Origin: JAICMB01 sp963795935
Lineage (GTDB): Bacteria > Acidobacteriota > Terriglobia > Bryobacterales > Bryobacteraceae
Direction: 5' to 3'
Length of the DNA stretch: 64,000 nucleotides
Assembly (NCBI GenBank): GCA_963795935.1
Contig: CAWCJO010000002.1
Location: 248,001-312,000, forward strand
Each line of letters starts with the position of its first letter. Positions within the stretch are counted from its first letter, which is position 1. Below are positions 61,591 to 64,000 of this stretch, piece after piece. Position numbers and translations under genes: made by a program. Under the pieces are notes generated by a model. The model was not told where the DNA came from and did not search any database. It saw nothing but the letters and a program-made list of their open reading frames with translations.

Positions 61591-64000
61591 TTACTCGTAG
61601 CGCAGCGCCACGCTGGGATCGACGCGCGCGGCGCGAACCGCCGGCGCAAGCGCCGCGAGCGCGGCGGTGGCCAACAAGCATAGAAGTGGAACCACGATCG
61701 CCGTCAAGCCCGAGGGCTTGATCGCGAACAACATGGCGGTCACCAGCCGCGCCAGAACGATGCCGCCGGCCAGCCCGGCGCCGATGCCAACGATCAGCGC
61801 AGCCGCAACATCGCGCGCCATCAGCCGCAAAATGGCGGAACGCCGCGAGCCGAGCGCGATGCGGATGCCGATCTCTTTCGTCCGCCGCACTACCACGTAA
61901 CTAAGGACCCCATACAATCCGACGGCCGCGAGAACAATCGCAACCAGCGCGAAAAAGGCGGCGATCAGAGCGAGCAGCCGCTCGCCCAGCAGCGTGTTGT
62001 CGATGCGAGTGGTTTGCAGGGTCGCGCTTAATACGCGCAGCTCGGGATCGGCGCGCTCGATCTCCTGGCGCAGGGCCGGGACCAGCGCGAGAGGACGGGA
62101 TGCGGCGCGCACGTCCAGGAATGCTCCCGCGGCTTCGCGCAGCGGCGCGTAAATCGTCGGCTCCATGGCCTCGCGAACATTGTTGTATTTCACGTCGCCG
62201 GTGACGCCCACGATTTCCTGCGGAAACGGTTTGGGGTTGTCCGCCAGACGCTCGAATCGTTTGCCCAGCGGATTTTGCCCAGCAAAAAATCGGGATGCGA
62301 ACGCCTGATTGACGAGCACGGCGACGGAAGAAGCGGCGGTGTCGCGCGGCGTCAGGTCGCGGCCGGCGAGAAGTCGAATGCGCATCGTTTGGAGGAACCC
62401 CGGCGAAATTTCCATATAACGCGGCCGCGTCGTTTCGACCGCGCCGCCTTCCAGCCGAATGCGCGGGATGATAACCCAGCCGAACACCCCGCCCATCAGC
62501 GCGGTACTGGATAGGGCCGCTTCCTCAACTCCACGGACCTGGCGAACGCCGTCGAGAACTTCAAGCATGGCCGCGTGCGCCGCTTCAGGCTTGCGCTTAG
62601 CCTTACTGTCGAGCTTCAGCAGCACGACATTGTCCTTGGAAAATCCGAGATCGACCGTCATCAGTTTATGAAACGAGAGCAGGAGGAGACCGGAGACGAA
62701 CAGGACGGCAAAGGAAAAACCAACTTGCGCGCCGAGCAAGGGACGAAGCATGCCGATACGGCCGGAGTGAGTTTCCGCGCCGGCCTTCAACGCCGCATTC
62801 GGCGAAACCGCGGAAGCGCGCAGGGCGGGGAAGAGCCCGAAGCCGATACTTGCCGCCAAGCCCGACAACGCCAGAAAAGCGAGCACGCGAGCGTTCGTGT
62901 GGAGGTCGAGATATGCGGGGTACTCGGCGGGCGCGAGCAAAGTAACGATGCTGGGAGCGGCCGCCGAGGCAAACCCAAGTCCGATAACGCACGCCGCGGC
63001 GGCGACGATGCCGCTCTCGATCAGTAACTGGCGAACGAGCCGCGAACGCCCCGCGCCAATGGAAAGCCGCATGGCCATCTCATGTTCACGCGCTGCGCCG
63101 CGCGCCAGAAATAAATTGGCCAGGTTTGAACAGGCAATCAGAAGCAGCAGGACCGCGATCATGCCTACGATACAGAACGGCCGCCGGAATTGCCAGCGCA
63201 GCATTGTGAATGTGCCCCGCTCGGCCGACGAGACCTGCACCGTGCGGCTCAGGAAATCGGCCATGCGCGCGGCGCGCGGATCGAGCGCCAGGGGCCGGGC
63301 CTGTTCGCGCAGAAAGTTCGTGAGCGCGGCTTGCAGACTCTGCCGCGCCCGCTCCATCGTCACTCCCGGCTTCAGGCGTCCCCAGATGCGCATAAGACGC
63401 GCGTACGGATCCTGCATCGCCCTCGCGTCCGCTTGCGCCGTAACGGAGAAAAAGACATCGGCCATGTAGCCCGGCTCCACGCCCGTGAAGCCCCGCTGCG
63501 CAACTCCGGCGATCTGAAATTTGCCGCCGTTCACCGTCAACCATTGCCCCAGGACGCCGGGACTTCCGCCGAACCGCCGCTTCCAGAAATTCTCGCTCAG
63601 CACCGCCACGGAGTTGCCGCCGGAGGGCTGGTCGTCGGAGGGCGTGAGAAGGCGGCCGTAGGCGGGCCGAATGCCGAGGATGGTAAACGCATCGCCCGAG
63701 AGCCACTCGGCGCGCACATTTTCTTCCTGCCCGCCGGCGTCCGCGAAAACTACGGCCGTGAGCGGTCCTCCATATTGCAGTCCGAACAAATCCAATTGTT
63801 CCCGGCCAGCCCTCCGGAAATTTCCGTAGAGACGATAGCTGAAGAACTCGTTGGGGTTCCCGGAACCGCTGCCGGGAGAGGACAAAGCCACAAGGCTGCC
63901 CGGATCGGCGACCGGCAAGGGGCGCAAAATCAACGCATCGATGAGCGTAAAAGCGGCCGTACAAGCCCCGATCGCGAGCGAGAGCGACAGCACCGCGGCG
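61591..64000 (-). CDS. MacB-like ABC transporter permease of acidobacterial type (5' end beyond window)
   Basis: Partial gene of at least 800 residues running off the right edge. The visible N-terminal part (LSLSLAIGACTAAFTLIDALIL, then LRPLPVADPGSLVALSS) is the first helix and start of the MacB periplasmic domain. A FtsX block of three helices follows (FCIVGMIAVLLLLIACSNLA, NLFLARGAAREHEMAMRLSI), then a second periplasmic domain (TTRPRYMEISPGFLQTMRIR) and a second FtsX block (VVRRTKEIGIRIALGSRRSA) up to RVDPSVALRYE. This duplicated MacB-FtsX arrangement without an attached ATPase is typical of the orphan permeases expanded in acidobacteria. Substrate unknown. Confidence 0.9.
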   Translation of the reverse strand, partial: AAVLSLSLAIGACTAAFTLIDALILRPLPVADPGSLVALSSPGSGSGNPNEFFSYRLYGNFRRAGREQLDLFGLQYGGPLTAVVFADAGGQEENVRAEWLSGDAFTILGIRPAYGRLLTPSDDQPSGGNSVAVLSENFWKRRFGGSPGVLGQWLTVNGGKFQIAGVAQRGFTGVEPGYMADVFFSVTAQADARAMQDPYARLMRIWGRLKPGVTMERARQSLQAALTNFLREQARPLALDPRAARMADFLSRTVQVSSAERGTFTMLRWQFRRPFCIVGMIAVLLLLIACSNLANLFLARGAAREHEMAMRLSIGAGRSRLVRQLLIESGIVAAAACVIGLGFASAAAPSIVTLLAPAEYPAYLDLHTNARVLAFLALSGLAASIGFGLFPALRASAVSPNAALKAGAETHSGRIGMLRPLLGAQVGFSFAVLFVSGLLLLSFHKLMTVDLGFSKDNVVLLKLDSKAKRKPEAAHAAMLEVLDGVRQVRGVEEAALSSTALMGGVFGWVIIPRIRLEGGAVETTRPRYMEISPGFLQTMRIRLLAGRDLTPRDTAASSVAVLVNQAFASRFFAGQNPLGKRFERLADNPKPFPQEIVGVTGDVKYNNVREAMEPTIYAPLREAAGAFLDVRAASRPLALVPALRQEIERADPELRVLSATLQTTRIDNTLLGERLLALIAAFFALVAIVLAAVGLYGVLSYVVVRRTKEIGIRIALGSRRSAILRLMARDVAAALIVGIGAGLAGGIVLARLVTAMLFAIKPSGLTAIVVPLLCLLATAALAALAPAVRAARVDPSVALRYE

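Overview
The window looks like chromosomal DNA of an Acidobacteriota bacterium, probably of the Solibacter/Bryobacter type. The evidence is the gene families: two von Willebrand factor A proteins of the acidobacterial type, a large MacB-like permease of the kind duplicated in acidobacteria, an Oar-like TonB receptor remnant, a DUF1501/DUF1549-DUF1553/cytochrome-WD40/pre-peptidase gene set, an M13 peptidase, and high-GC coding DNA with many GTG and TTG starts. No 16S rRNA gene is present, so the placement rests on gene content.

Layout. 0-5.3 kb: a decayed transposase, a secreted protein, a sigma factor, a NarL-type two-component pair, and a Uma2 gene with a decayed tandem copy. 5.4-8.4 kb: a plus-strand run of homocysteine methyltransferase/methylenetetrahydrofolate reductase, a Sua5/YrdC protein and a hotdog thioesterase. 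8.4-16.7 kb: a tightly coupled nine-gene minus-strand operon (two VWA proteins, a small protein, a sulfatase-like protein, two phosphodiesterase/alkaline-phosphatase proteins, a ribbon-helix-helix protein, a membrane protein and a secreted protein). 16.8-22 kb: a GH88 hydrolase, a CDGSH protein, acpS-nikR divergent from a nickel-type ECF importer, and a ferredoxin. 22-32.8 kb: a GH28 remnant, a cupin, the pre-peptidase/WD40-cytochrome/DUF1549-1553/DUF1501 operon, and a YVTN propeller. 32.9-36.5 kb: a TonB receptor remnant, dtd and a DUF202 gene. 36.8-48 kb: a secreted RraA-fold protein, an S9 peptidase, a VOC protein, a PmoA-family protein, TatA/TatC, a K+ channel-like protein, a Tyr/Gly-rich protein, a DUF4159 protein, a metallo-beta-lactamase protein and an M28 peptidase. 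48-52.3 kb: an RND efflux pump with its adaptor. 52.4-56.8 kb: tRNA-Pro(GGG) followed by a 4.4-kb segment closed by an exact 44-bp copy of the tRNA 3' end; it carries a three-gene exosortase unit. 56.9-64 kb: an unusual receiver-XRE regulator with its kinase, an M13 peptidase and the 5'-truncated permease.

Two themes stand out. First, the exosortase unit (DUF3494 surface protein with a sorting tail, exosortase, EpsI-like partner) sits exactly between tRNA-derived direct repeats, which suggests a small mobile cassette for one surface protein. Second, at least 17 otherwise conserved genes are broken by single-base shifts, many in short homopolymers. This pattern looks more like assembly or sequencing indels than gene death, and it creates an apparent adaptor-pump fusion. 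A few genes (transposase, second Uma2, GH28, TonB receptor) are also truncated or strongly diverged and look like genuine pseudogenes.
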